64,000 nucleotides of DNA from Ponticaulis koreensis DSM 19734 (GTDB taxonomy: Bacteria > Pseudomonadota > Alphaproteobacteria > Caulobacterales > Hyphomonadaceae): positions 558,001 to 622,000 of the forward strand of contig NZ_ATVJ01000001.1 in NCBI RefSeq assembly GCF_000420665.1, in the 5' to 3' direction. Below, in pieces: positions 35,292-43,766 of this stretch (the stretch's first letter is position 1; the number at the start of each line of letters is the position of its first letter). Under the pieces are notes generated by a model. It was not told the DNA's origin, made no database searches, and worked only from the letters and a program-made list of their open reading frames with translations. Made by a program: the position numbers and the translations under genes.

Positions 35292-36635
35292 TTGAACACA
35301 ACCGAGACGAAGGGCGTACTGCGCCCAAAGCTGATCGCTGGAGCATGCTTTGCGGCGCTGCTTGCGCTTGGCGCATGTAATCCGACAAGTTCGGAATCCG
35401 CGCCAGCCGCTGTTGAACACACCGAAACCCATGAAAGCCGCTTCTCTGAAGAAGGCCTTCAAAACCTGGACGACGCGATGCGTCAGGCGGTTGAATCCGG
35501 CGAAGTCATCGGCCTGTCTTATGTTCTGGTATCCGGCGAAGAAGAAGTCGCACGTAATTATTTCGGTCTCGCCTCAACTCAAAGCAACGCGCCGATTCAG
35601 GAAGATACGATCTACCGCATCTACTCCATGTCCAAGCCAATAACCGGCGTTGCCATGATGATGCTGTGGGAACAGGGCCTGTGGGACCTCGACGATCCGG
35701 TCACTGACTACATTCCGGAATTTGAAAATCTGCGCGTTCTGGACGGCATGAATGAAGACGGCACACCGCGTCTTGTAGATGCGGACCGCCCGCCAACCAT
35801 GCGCGAAGTCATGAGCCATCAGGCTGGATTTGCTTACGGTCTGGGCGGCACGGACATGGCAAATGAAGCCTTCCGCGAGCGCCGCATCCTGCGAGAGCCG
35901 GATCTGGATTCCTTCATTGATGCAGTCGCTGACGTTCCCCTGCTCTTTCAGCCGGGCGAAAATTGGTATTACAGCGCAGCCGTCGATGTGCAGGGCTATA
36001 TCGTCGAAAAGCTATCAGGCCAGCGCTTTGGTGAATTCCTCGACGAAAACATTTTCACACCGCTGGGCATGGACGATACCGGCTTCTTCGTTCCGGAAGC
36101 CGATTATGACCGCCTGTCTGATGTTTTCACCTTCAGTCAGGAATATGATCGACTGGTAACTGTCCCGACGCTCGAAACGCGTTTCCGTGAAGATACGGTA
36201 CCTATGGAATCCGGTGGCGGCGGCCTCGTCGCGACACTCGATGACTATAAGAATTTCTGTCAGATGATGCTCAATGGCGGCGAACTGAACGGCCACCGCA
36301 TTATCCGCGAAGATACTGTCGAGCTGATGCGCACAAACGTACTCGGTCCGGACATGGAGCTCTGGTCCAACGGCAATGCGGGGCGCGCAACAGGCGCTGA
36401 AGGCCATGGCTTCGGTCTTGATTTCGGCATCGTTATGGACCCGTCCGCCACAGGTACAGGACAAGGCCCTGGAACATATTACTGGGGCGGTGCTGCCGGA
36501 ACATGGTTCTGGATCGACCCTGCCAGTGACCTCTATTTCATCGGCATGATCCAGCTGTTCGCAGGCGACCCTGAATCGCAGTTTGACGCGCGCGGTGCGA
36601 GCCGTGAAGCCGTCTATAATGCTCTGGTCGAGTAA
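35292..36635 (+). CDS. Serine hydrolase, class C beta-lactamase / family VIII esterase-like lipoprotein
   Basis: 447 residues, TTG start seven bases after GGGAGGAT. A lipoprotein signal with lipobox LGAC puts Cys29 at the membrane surface. The beta-lactamase-like (Pfam) fold has nucleophile S112 and base K115 in YSMSK, YYSAAVDVQGY for the conserved tyrosine, and the third motif YWGGAAGTWFW with WGGAAG in place of KTG, as in carboxylesterases such as EstB. So it is more likely an esterase or lactonase than a true beta-lactamase. Position downstream of TetR suggests that the substrate belongs to the system in this region. Confidence 0.85.
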   Translation: MNTTETKGVLRPKLIAGACFAALLALGACNPTSSESAPAAVEHTETHESRFSEEGLQNLDDAMRQAVESGEVIGLSYVLVSGEEEVARNYFGLASTQSNAPIQEDTIYRIYSMSKPITGVAMMMLWEQGLWDLDDPVTDYIPEFENLRVLDGMNEDGTPRLVDADRPPTMREVMSHQAGFAYGLGGTDMANEAFRERRILREPDLDSFIDAVADVPLLFQPGENWYYSAAVDVQGYIVEKLSGQRFGEFLDENIFTPLGMDDTGFFVPEADYDRLSDVFTFSQEYDRLVTVPTLETRFREDTVPMESGGGGLVATLDDYKNFCQMMLNGGELNGHRIIREDTVELMRTNVLGPDMELWSNGNAGRATGAEGHGFGLDFGIVMDPSATGTGQGPGTYYWGGAAGTWFWIDPASDLYFIGMIQLFAGDPESQFDARGASREAVYNALVE

Positions 36636-36672
36636 TCAGCCAGCTGGCAAATTTACCTAACTTGACATTCGT

Positions 36673-36684
36673 GTAGTTAAGTAT
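36673..36684. promoter_or_regulatory. Degenerate operator-like palindrome
   Basis: GTAGT-TA-AGTAT, matching ATAGT-N2-ACTAT at eight of ten positions. It lies about 105 bases before the lipoprotein gene that heads the paralog array. The spacing is plausible but the match could be chance; the stretch GTGTAGTTAAG also occurs at 27579-27589. Confidence 0.3.
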
Positions 36685-36787
36685 CACAAATTCAATGGCA
36701 GGCTGGCAAAGTGCGCAAAAGCGCCGCCAGCTGCCAACTTACTTGAGGAGTCAGAAAGGCGAAAATGCCTTTCGCGGGAGGATACAC

Positions 36788-37654
36788 ATGAAGGCTTTGT
36801 TTTCAGCCGCTGCAGCGATGGCGCTGCTGGCCGGCTGCGCGACTGCGCAATCAACCGGTACAGCGACAACAACCGCGGCAGCACCAGCTGTTGCTGAAGA
36901 AAGCGCTCGTCCAGACCTGAACGGCGTCTGGCGCGTCAACAATCGCGCTTACTACGACCTGGAAGCACACCATGCACGCCATGCTATGCAATTGCGTGAA
37001 GGCCCATACGGCCCTCTGCCTGATAGCCGCGTTGTCGCACTGGGCGCCATTGGCGCGGTTCCAGCGGGCGAAAGTGTCGTAAGCACTGGCGACATTCCAT
37101 ATACAGCGGACGCACTCGAGCGGCGCGATGCGAATTTTGAAAACTGGATTGATCGCGACCCGAATATCAAATGCTACCAGCCGGGCGTTCCGCGCGCGAA
37201 CTATATGCCATTCCCGTTCCAGATAATCATGAATGAGGAACAGGGCCAGATGCTGATTGCTTACGAATATGCTGGCGCAGTTCGTAACGTCTTCCTCGGC
37301 GAAGATCCGGGCGAAGCGCCAGTCGATAGCTGGATGGGTCAGAACTACGGTTACTGGGACGGCGATGATTTTGTAATCGAAGTCAAATACCAGAACGGTC
37401 AGACATGGCTCGACCGCGCAGGCAACTTCCTGCCATACGGCGCCGAAGTCACCGAGCGTTATTCCCGCATCGACGACAACCACATCCGCTACACTGCGAC
37501 AATCGTCGAGCCGGAAACCTACACAGAGCCGTGGGAAATCTCCATGGTACTCTACCGTCAGATCGAAGAAGACGCTCAGATTCTTGAATTCAACTGCGTT
37601 GAATTTGTTGAAGAACTTCTTCACGGCCACCTGCGCCGGGAGCCGCTTGACTAA
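36788..37654 (+). CDS. Secreted lipoprotein distantly related to the tandem paralogs that follow
   Basis: 288 residues from the ATG after GGGAGGATACAC. Lipobox LAGC near residue 18 gives a membrane-anchored, periplasmic or outer-membrane protein. After a Thr/Ala linker comes PDLNGVWRVNNRAYYDL. The rest follows the same plan as the next four proteins: one Cys (NIKCYQPGVPR), YWDGDDFVIEVKY (like their HWEGDTLVVETTNF), VTERYSRIDDNHIRYTATIVEP ... PWEISMVLYR and a late Cys (ILEFNCVEF). I therefore place it in the same uncharacterised family. The stop touches the next start (TAATG). Confidence 0.75.
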   Translation: MKALFSAAAAMALLAGCATAQSTGTATTTAAAPAVAEESARPDLNGVWRVNNRAYYDLEAHHARHAMQLREGPYGPLPDSRVVALGAIGAVPAGESVVSTGDIPYTADALERRDANFENWIDRDPNIKCYQPGVPRANYMPFPFQIIMNEEQGQMLIAYEYAGAVRNVFLGEDPGEAPVDSWMGQNYGYWDGDDFVIEVKYQNGQTWLDRAGNFLPYGAEVTERYSRIDDNHIRYTATIVEPETYTEPWEISMVLYRQIEEDAQILEFNCVEFVEELLHGHLRREPLD

Positions 37655-38715
37655 TGAAAGCGCTCAAACTTCTTACAGCCTCGGCGGTAGCGGGTCTTCT
37701 CGCTGCCCTGCCGGGTGCGATGGCTCAAGATGGCCCAGCCCCGTGGGACCCGGACTATGAGCCTCCGCGTATGGAAGACGGCACTCCAAGCTTTGCCGGT
37801 GTGTGGTCAAAGGCATCCCTTACCGTTCTGACACGCGGACGCCAGTTCTCCGATCTCGTGATCCCGCCTGCCATGGCGCAAGCGATCGAGTCCGGAAACG
37901 CTGCCGCAACAGAACGCGCCAATGCAGCACGCGATCCTGATGAAATACGTCAGGCACCCGAAGCGGGCGGCGCTGGCGTGGGCGGCTATAATCGTTTCTG
38001 GATGGACCCGGGCAATGCACTTGGTGTGATTGACGGTGAATACCGCTCATCCTGGATTGTTGATCCGGCAGATGGCCAGATCCCTTATACAGACGCGGCC
38101 CGCGAAGAAGCTGAAAACGCCATTTCAAACATGCGTAACAGCTTCTCTGATCCGGAAGTCCGCTCTGCAGGTGAACGCTGCACAGTCGGCTTTGGCTCTA
38201 CAGGCGCGCCGCCTATGCTGAACGTGCTTTACAACAACCACATTCAGTTCTTCCAACAGGACGACCTGATCGTCATTCTCGTGGAAATGAACCACAACGC
38301 CCGCATGATCCGCATGAATGCGGAACACCGCGGTCCGGAAATGCGGGAATGGCTTGGCGACTCCATTGGCCACTGGGAAGGCGATACGCTCGTCGTGGAG
38401 ACAACCAATTTCCACCCGGATAACTCTATCCGCACGGCTATTCGTCACGAGCTCTATTTCGAGCCGGATACAGTCGTGGAAGAACGGTTCACACGTGTGT
38501 CTGACGATGTGATTCACTATGAATTCACCGTCACAGACCCTGATCTGTTCACACAGCCTTGGCGCGGCGAGATGCCGATCTGGGCGGCTGAAGGTCCGAT
38601 CTATGAATATGCCTGCCATGAGGGCAATTACTCTTTGCCGGGCATTCTGGCTGGCGCACGACGCGAAGAACGTCTGGCAGCGGAAGCTGCTGCAAACGGA
38701 GGTGGCGGGGAATAG
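37654..38715 (+). CDS. Tandem secreted protein, paralog 1 of 4
   Basis: 353 residues; Sec signal peptide ending GAMAQ, mature part starting DGPAPWDPDYEPPRMEDG. Common core of the family: TPSFAGVWSKAS, VGGYNRFW, GVIDGEYRSSWIVDPADGQIPY, ERCTVGFGSTGAPPMLN (Cys), NHNARMIRM, GHWEGDTLVVETTNFHP, VVEERFTRVSDDVIHYEFTV and YEYACHEGNYSLPGI (Cys, His). Large uncharacterised families of this type occur in soil and marine bacteria, often near DUF6152 genes. No function is known. The start codon shares a base with the upstream stop, so it is coupled to the lipoprotein gene. Confidence 0.78.
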   Translation: MKALKLLTASAVAGLLAALPGAMAQDGPAPWDPDYEPPRMEDGTPSFAGVWSKASLTVLTRGRQFSDLVIPPAMAQAIESGNAAATERANAARDPDEIRQAPEAGGAGVGGYNRFWMDPGNALGVIDGEYRSSWIVDPADGQIPYTDAAREEAENAISNMRNSFSDPEVRSAGERCTVGFGSTGAPPMLNVLYNNHIQFFQQDDLIVILVEMNHNARMIRMNAEHRGPEMREWLGDSIGHWEGDTLVVETTNFHPDNSIRTAIRHELYFEPDTVVEERFTRVSDDVIHYEFTVTDPDLFTQPWRGEMPIWAAEGPIYEYACHEGNYSLPGILAGARREERLAAEAAANGGGGE

Positions 38716-38808
38716 ACCTGCCGCTTTCAGAGATGGCTAAACCGGTGCGCGTTTCATCAACGCGCGCCGTGCATCTCAGACTATGATAATCAATTTAGGG
38801 AGCGCGAC

Positions 38809-39873
38809 ATGACATCACCGTTAAAAAACCTGGTTTCTAAGGGCGCCATTTCCATGCTTGTGAGCGCGATGGCGCTGGCTGCTTCCGCACAGGACGCGCC
38901 GCCTGCATGGGACCCGAACTATGAACCGCCTCGCATGGAAGACGGCACGCCAAGCTTTGCCGGTATCTGGTCGAAAGCATCCCTCACCGTGCTCGAGCGT
39001 AGCCCACAATTTACCGATCTTGTTATTCCGCCGGCAATTGCTCAACGGATTGAACAGGGTCGTGCTGCGGCGACCGAAGCAGCTAACGCACCACGTGACC
39101 CGAACGAGCTGGAAGCCCCGGAAGCTGGTCAGAATGTTGGCGGCTATAATGCGTTCTGGACAGACCCCGGCACTGCGCTCGGCGTGATTGACGGCGAGTA
39201 TCGCTCGTCCTGGATTGTCGACCCGGCTGACGGACAAATTCCGTACACTGAAGCGGGCCGCGAAGAGGCTTTTTCTGCGCGTCAGGAAGCACGTGAAAAC
39301 TTCGACGATCCGGAAATCCGCATGGCTGGCGAGCGTTGCTCCGTCGGCTTCGGTTCCACGGGTACGCCGCCAATGCTGAACGTGCTCTATAATAACCACG
39401 TCCAGTTCTTTCAGGATGGCGACACAATCCGCATTCTGGCGGAAATGAACCACAATGCCCGCATCATCCGGATGAACACAGAGCACCGCGATCCTGAAAT
39501 GCGCACATGGCTTGGCGATTCCATCGGGCATTGGGAAGGCGACACGCTTGTCGTGGAAACGACCAATTTCCATCCGCAGAACTCGGTCCGTTCGGCCATT
39601 CGCCACTATCTGTATCTACAGCCGGATTCTCTTGTCGAGGAACGCTTCACCCGCGTGTCTGACGACGTGATCCACTATGAGTTCACGGTGACTGACCCGG
39701 ACCTGTTCACCCAACCATGGTCTGCTGAAATGCCGCTCTGGGCGGCTGAAGGCCCAATCTACGAATACGCCTGCCATGAAGGGAACTACTCTCTTCCAGG
39801 CATACTTGCTGGCGCGCGTCGTCAGGAAGCCCTCGCCCGCGAAGCTGCGAGCGAGAACAGCGGCGGCGAATAA
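38809..39873 (+). CDS. Tandem secreted protein, paralog 2 of 4
   Basis: 354 residues; signal peptide ends AAASAQDA and the mature chain begins with PPAWDPNYEPPRMEDG. The same core motifs as paralog 1, with GHWEGDTLVVETTNFHPQN and YEYACHEGNYSLPGI unchanged. Residues 70-115 are the most variable part. Ribosome site TTAGGGAGCG upstream. A hairpin (CGGCGAATAATTCGCCG) spans its stop codon and might slow or tune read-through into the next gene. Confidence 0.78.
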   Translation: MTSPLKNLVSKGAISMLVSAMALAASAQDAPPAWDPNYEPPRMEDGTPSFAGIWSKASLTVLERSPQFTDLVIPPAIAQRIEQGRAAATEAANAPRDPNELEAPEAGQNVGGYNAFWTDPGTALGVIDGEYRSSWIVDPADGQIPYTEAGREEAFSARQEARENFDDPEIRMAGERCSVGFGSTGTPPMLNVLYNNHVQFFQDGDTIRILAEMNHNARIIRMNTEHRDPEMRTWLGDSIGHWEGDTLVVETTNFHPQNSVRSAIRHYLYLQPDSLVEERFTRVSDDVIHYEFTVTDPDLFTQPWSAEMPLWAAEGPIYEYACHEGNYSLPGILAGARRQEALAREAASENSGGE

Positions 39874-39949
39874 TTCGCCGTACGCTATGAACGGAGCTGA
39901 CCCGACAAAAGAGGTTAGCCCGTTCGACACGAGTTAGGGAGGATATGTC

Positions 39950-41005
39950 GTGCAATCGGCATTAAAGAAACTAGCCGCAGCCACTGCGCTTACCGCAATG
40001 ACGGTAACTGGCGCCGTGGCCGCCTCGGCACAGGACGCGCCAGAAGCGTGGGATCCGAATTACGAACCGCCTCGCATGGCAGACGGCACACCAAGCTTTG
40101 CTGGTGTCTGGTCCAAGGCCTCACTCACCGTTCTGGAGCGCACGCCGCAATTTGCCGACCTGATGATTGCGCCAGCCGTGGCGCGCGCCATCGAAAACGG
40201 TCAGGCTATGGCGATGGAAGCCAGTCAGGGCCCGACTGATCCCGATGCACCTGCGCCGGAAGCAGGTCAGGATGTTGGCGGATACAATACGTTCTGGATG
40301 GATATGGGCGACCGGATCGGTGTGGTGAACGGAGAATACCGCTCCTCATGGATCGTTGATCCTGCAGATGGCAAAGTTCCGTATTCAGAAGAAGGCCGCG
40401 CGGCAATGGCAGAGGCCATGAGCCGACGCAGCTTTGATGACCCTGAAGTTCGCTCAGCCGGTGAACGTTGCACTGTGGGCTTTGGCTCTACGGGCGGCGC
40501 GCCAATGCTGAATGTGCTCTACAACAACCACGTTCAGTTCTATCAGACCGAAGATGTCGTTTCCATTCTGGTCGAGATGAACCATAATGCGCGTATGGTC
40601 CGGCTGAATGCCGAACACCGCGCGCCTGAATTGCGCCAATGGCTCGGCGATTCCGTCGGACACTGGGAAGGCGACACACTCGTCGTCGAAACAACCAATT
40701 TCCATCCTGGAAATCTGATCCGCGGCGCGATCCGTCATCGCCTCTATGTTGAGGAAGACACTGTTGTCGAAGAACGTTTCACACGCGTAGCGGATGACGT
40801 CATCTTCTATGAATTCACCGTCACCGATCCGGACCTTTACACCCAGCCATGGCGCGCAGAAATGCCGCTCTGGGCGGCTGAAGGCCCGATCTATGAATAT
40901 GCCTGCCATGAGGGAAACTATTCTCTGCCGGGCATTCTCGCCGGCGCGCGACGTGAAGAACGTCTGGCCGCCGAAGCCGCGGAAAGCGGTGCGACTACGA
41001 ACTAA
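39950..41005 (+). CDS. Tandem secreted protein, paralog 3 of 4
   Basis: 351 residues; GTG start six bases after GGGAGGA (the ATG nearby is out of frame). Signal peptide MQSALKKLAAATALTAMTV ... AASAQ. Core motifs as in the other copies, with the IGVVNGEYRSSWIVDPADG variant and a slightly shorter loop after the first Cys. The C-terminal tail EAAESGATTN is diverged, like all the tails. It is 76 bases after paralog 2 and 88 before paralog 4, so transcription is likely continuous. Confidence 0.78.
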   Translation: MQSALKKLAAATALTAMTVTGAVAASAQDAPEAWDPNYEPPRMADGTPSFAGVWSKASLTVLERTPQFADLMIAPAVARAIENGQAMAMEASQGPTDPDAPAPEAGQDVGGYNTFWMDMGDRIGVVNGEYRSSWIVDPADGKVPYSEEGRAAMAEAMSRRSFDDPEVRSAGERCTVGFGSTGGAPMLNVLYNNHVQFYQTEDVVSILVEMNHNARMVRLNAEHRAPELRQWLGDSVGHWEGDTLVVETTNFHPGNLIRGAIRHRLYVEEDTVVEERFTRVADDVIFYEFTVTDPDLYTQPWRAEMPLWAAEGPIYEYACHEGNYSLPGILAGARREERLAAEAAESGATTN

Positions 41006-41093
41006 ACCAAAATCTGCCCGTCGGCCCGTCGCATCAGTCTGATGAGCCGCCTGCAACAAGAATAAAAACGTCATAGCCCGGGGAAAAACAGCA

Positions 41094-42149
41094 ATGACAT
41101 CACGCCTGACCAAATGCCTTACGGCGACCATCAGTATCATCGCACTCGGTATGTCCGGTGCTTCGGCACAAGACGGCCCAGAACCATGGGACCCAAATTA
41201 TGAACCGCCGCGCATGGAAGACGGAACACCAAGCTTTGCTGGCGTCTGGTCCAAAGCGTCAATCACATCAATCGAGCGCAGCCCGATGTTTGATACTCTG
41301 GTCATTCCGCCGGAAGTCGCAGAAAACGCAGAAGAAATGCGTCGCCGCATGCTTGAAGCGCGGTCACAGCCAACCAACCCCGATGAAGGCGCACCTCCGG
41401 CTGGCGCAGGTGTTGGCGGTTATAACTCATTCTGGATCGATGCTGGCGACCGCCTCGCAGTCGTCAACGGCGAATACCGCTCTTCATGGATTGTTGATCC
41501 AGCTGACGGCCGCATCCCGTATTCCGAAGAAGGTCGCGCGGAGATGGAAGAAGCCGTCGCACTCGCCTGGCACAATTATGACAACCCGGAGAACCGCTCC
41601 GCAGCTGAACGCTGCACAGTAGGCTATGGCTCAACCGGCGCACCTCCAATGTTGAACGTGCTCTACAACAACCACGTCCAGTTCTTCCAGACCGAAGATC
41701 TGATCGTTCTGCTCGTCGAAATGAACCACAACGCTCGCATGATCCGGATGAATGCTGAACACCGCGGGCCGGAAATGGCGCAGTGGCTCGGGGATTCCGT
41801 CGGCCACTGGGAAGGTGACACGCTGGTTGTGGAAACAACAAACTTCCATCCGGATATGAACCAGCGCTCGTCTCAGGCGCAACGTTTCTATCTGCAGGAA
41901 GATACAGTGGTTGTTGAACGATTTACGCGCGTCGCCGATGATACGATTTTCTACGAGTACACGGTCACCGACCCGGATCTCTTCACTCAGCCATGGAGTG
42001 CTGAAATGCCTTTATGGGCTGCAGAGGGGCCAATTTACGAGTATGCCTGCCATGAAGGCAACTACTCGCTGCCGGGCATTCTCGCTGGCGCGCGTCGTGA
42101 GGAACGTCTCGCGGCTGAAGCGGCTGCCGAAGCAGATGGTGGTCAATAA
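41094..42149 (+). CDS. Tandem secreted protein, paralog 4 of 4
   Basis: 351 residues, signal peptide MTSRLTKCLTATISIIALGM then SGASAQDG. It is the most diverged copy: the variable segment is EVAENAEEMRRRMLEAR, the first Cys motif is RCTVGYGSTGAPPMLN, and the loop after TTNFHP differs (DMNQRSSQAQRF). The shared HWEGDTLVVETTNFHP and the C-terminal YEYACHEGNYSLPGI remain unchanged. The gap of about 100 bases before the DUF6152 gene shows no terminator, so both may be on one transcript. Confidence 0.78.
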   Translation: MTSRLTKCLTATISIIALGMSGASAQDGPEPWDPNYEPPRMEDGTPSFAGVWSKASITSIERSPMFDTLVIPPEVAENAEEMRRRMLEARSQPTNPDEGAPPAGAGVGGYNSFWIDAGDRLAVVNGEYRSSWIVDPADGRIPYSEEGRAEMEEAVALAWHNYDNPENRSAAERCTVGYGSTGAPPMLNVLYNNHVQFFQTEDLIVLLVEMNHNARMIRMNAEHRGPEMAQWLGDSVGHWEGDTLVVETTNFHPDMNQRSSQAQRFYLQEDTVVVERFTRVADDTIFYEYTVTDPDLFTQPWSAEMPLWAAEGPIYEYACHEGNYSLPGILAGARREERLAAEAAAEADGGQ

Positions 42150-42251
42150 CAAAACGCAGTACAACTGACTCATTCAGTTGATATTCATACTGGTCATGAT
42201 ATTAAACTAACATAAAGTGGCCCGCACACTTATAATCTGGAGGCAACGTAC

Positions 42252-42698
42252 ATGATTAAAATGGGGAAAAAGACACTCGCAGCATTCGGTACAGCGACAG
42301 CTGTAGCCCTGATTGCTGGCGCATCCTACGCCCACCACGCTTTCTCTGCCGAGTTTGACGCTGACGCGCCGGTTCTGCTGGAAGGCACAGTAACCCGCGT
42401 TGAGTGGGTGAACCCGCACACATGGATTCACATCGATGTGGAGCAGGAAGATGGCACAACCCAGCCTTGGATGGTTGAAGGTGGTACGCCAAACACTCTG
42501 CTGCGCGCTGGTCTGAACCGCCGCACGCTGTCACCTGGTACAGACCTCGTTGTTCGTGGTTACCAGTCTATCGACCGCCTTTGCGCGCCAGCTTGTAAAG
42601 CAAACGGCCGTGACGTGACCTTCCCGAACGGCGAACAGATGTTCGTAGGTTCTTCAGGCACGGGCGCTCCGGATGATGGCTCTGACCCAGGTCAATAA
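42252..42698 (+). CDS. DUF6152 family protein, exported
   Basis: 148 residues; signal peptide with MIKMGKKTLAAFGTATAVA, cleaved near ASYAHH. The mature part opens with HHAFSAEFDADAPVLLEGTV and continues TRVEWVNPHTWIHIDVEQEDG, the DUF6152 hallmark (a small beta-barrel OB-like fold, unknown function). One pair of Cys in CAPACKANG may form a disulfide. DUF6152 genes are commonly found together with the ~350-residue paralog family seen upstream. It ends at the plus-strand terminator at 42727. Confidence 0.85.
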   Translation: MIKMGKKTLAAFGTATAVALIAGASYAHHAFSAEFDADAPVLLEGTVTRVEWVNPHTWIHIDVEQEDGTTQPWMVEGGTPNTLLRAGLNRRTLSPGTDLVVRGYQSIDRLCAPACKANGRDVTFPNGEQMFVGSSGTGAPDDGSDPGQ

Positions 42699-42726
42699 GA
42701 CCAGCTCTGATCTCATCTGAAACAAT

Positions 42727-42762
42727 GCCGCCTCTGGTTCACACCTGAGGCGGTTTTCTTTT
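42727..42762 (+). terminator. Rho-independent terminator of the paralog array
   Basis: GCCGCCTC / GAGGCGG with a 12-base loop followed by TTTTCTTTT, about 30 bases after the DUF6152 stop. It ends the plus-strand run that begins at 36788. Confidence 0.85.
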
Positions 42763-42787
42763 GCCTGATCTAAAACCGTCGTAAACA

Positions 42788-42820
42788 AAGAAGCCCGGAC
42801 CAATCGGCCCGGGCTTTCCG
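42788..42820 (-). terminator. Terminator of the minus-strand PQQ operon
   Basis: AGCCCGG / CCGGGCT with a ten-base loop, followed on the minus strand by TCTTTG, 23 bases beyond the stop of the last gene. The plus strand version has a weaker tail (TTTCC). Confidence 0.75.
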
Positions 42821-42842
42821 ATTTATGACTAAGTCTAATCGC

Positions 42843-43766
42843 CTACCAGAAGGCAATCCAGCGACCAGAGATCGCCACAGAAAGCCATAGGAACATGCTC
42901 ATCATGCTAACAAATCGCATGCTCAATGGCTGAGTTTGCACTGCGCCCATACCAATCCAGGAGATCACGCCGGCGATATAAGACACCAGCATCATACCAA
43001 GGATGGACGGGTGGAAGAATGCAGCAATCCCCATCGCGTTGAGGTCAAGCTCATGGAAATACTGATAGTCGATCCGCGCCAGCAGGAATGCCGCGGAAAT
43101 CAAAGCACCAACGACAACCAAAAATCCCGGTACTGAAATATACATGGGCAGAGAGCGTAATTTCTCGACCTTCTCATTCTTCAGATACATCGGCGCGGTG
43201 ATAAAGCCCACGATGAGCAGCATCAGAATAAGATAGGCCTGACGAGCCGCGAAACGCCAGTCGGTCAGCTCAATCCATGCATACCAGAAGACCAGCATCG
43301 AGATCACGAGACCAACAATCGCGACCGGCGTGAACTTACCATTGTTCCGGATGACGCTGTCGCGCGTCGTGAAGGTGAAGACGAGCGCCGAGAACAAGCC
43401 TGCCATTTTCAGCCAGAATGGCGGACTGTTATAGATCCGCATCACTTGCCCTAACCCAAGCATAATGCCTGAGATGATCAGAGCGATTGCTGCCCCGACA
43501 AGGAACGGGTGCATTTTCCGGTTCAGTTCGACAGGTGAACGCGCCGTTACGCCCGGGCCAACAACTCGAAGGTCTGCCAGCAGAATAGCGCCGCCCAACA
43601 GAGACAATGCAACAAGGTGCACGCATCCCGCCATCGGCGTAAAATACCATGCATCTTTTACAAATCGCGCCGCAGGCCCCTGGTCGGTTGCCCGGAACAA
43701 AGGTTCAATATTATCAGAGAAGAAATCGGCATTGCCTGCGAGTTGGTAGATCAGATCAAACAACAT
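42843..43766 (-). CDS. Integral membrane protein, eight or so helices, related to the next upstream gene product
   Basis: 307 residues from the ATG that overlaps the upstream stop (TGATG). About eight hydrophobic segments. The segment VHLVALSLLGGAILLADLRVVG ... RKMHPFLVGAAIA ... PPFWLKM matches that of the adjacent 186-residue protein (THIMTLMLFVG ... DLRLLG), so the two are paralogs, here with extra C-terminal helices. The conserved His before GGAILLADLR suggests a cofactor such as heme b, by inference. It is the last gene of the operon headed by the PQQ protein at 48041. I do not know a demonstrated function. Confidence 0.78.
   Translation of the reverse strand: MLFDLIYQLAGNADFFSDNIEPLFRATDQGPAARFVKDAWYFTPMAGCVHLVALSLLGGAILLADLRVVGPGVTARSPVELNRKMHPFLVGAAIALIISGIMLGLGQVMRIYNSPPFWLKMAGLFSALVFTFTTRDSVIRNNGKFTPVAIVGLVISMLVFWYAWIELTDWRFAARQAYLILMLLIVGFITAPMYLKNEKVEKLRSLPMYISVPGFLVVVGALISAAFLLARIDYQYFHELDLNAMGIAAFFHPSILGMMLVSYIAGVISWIGMGAVQTQPLSMRFVSMMSMFLWLSVAISGRWIAFW

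Noticed and set aside
35292-36635. True beta-lactamase
   Set aside because: The KTG motif is replaced by WGGAAG and the protein is a lipoprotein with esterase-type features, so resistance is not supported.
38821-39606. A 261-codon frame on the minus strand (and similar ones over each paralog)
   Set aside because: Same shadow pattern repeats over the tandem genes because they share codon use; no start or domain support.
36660-42150. CRISPR-like or satellite repeats in the paralog array
   Set aside because: The repetition is at gene level with different spacers and many substitutions; no short direct repeat with regular spacers exists anywhere in the window.
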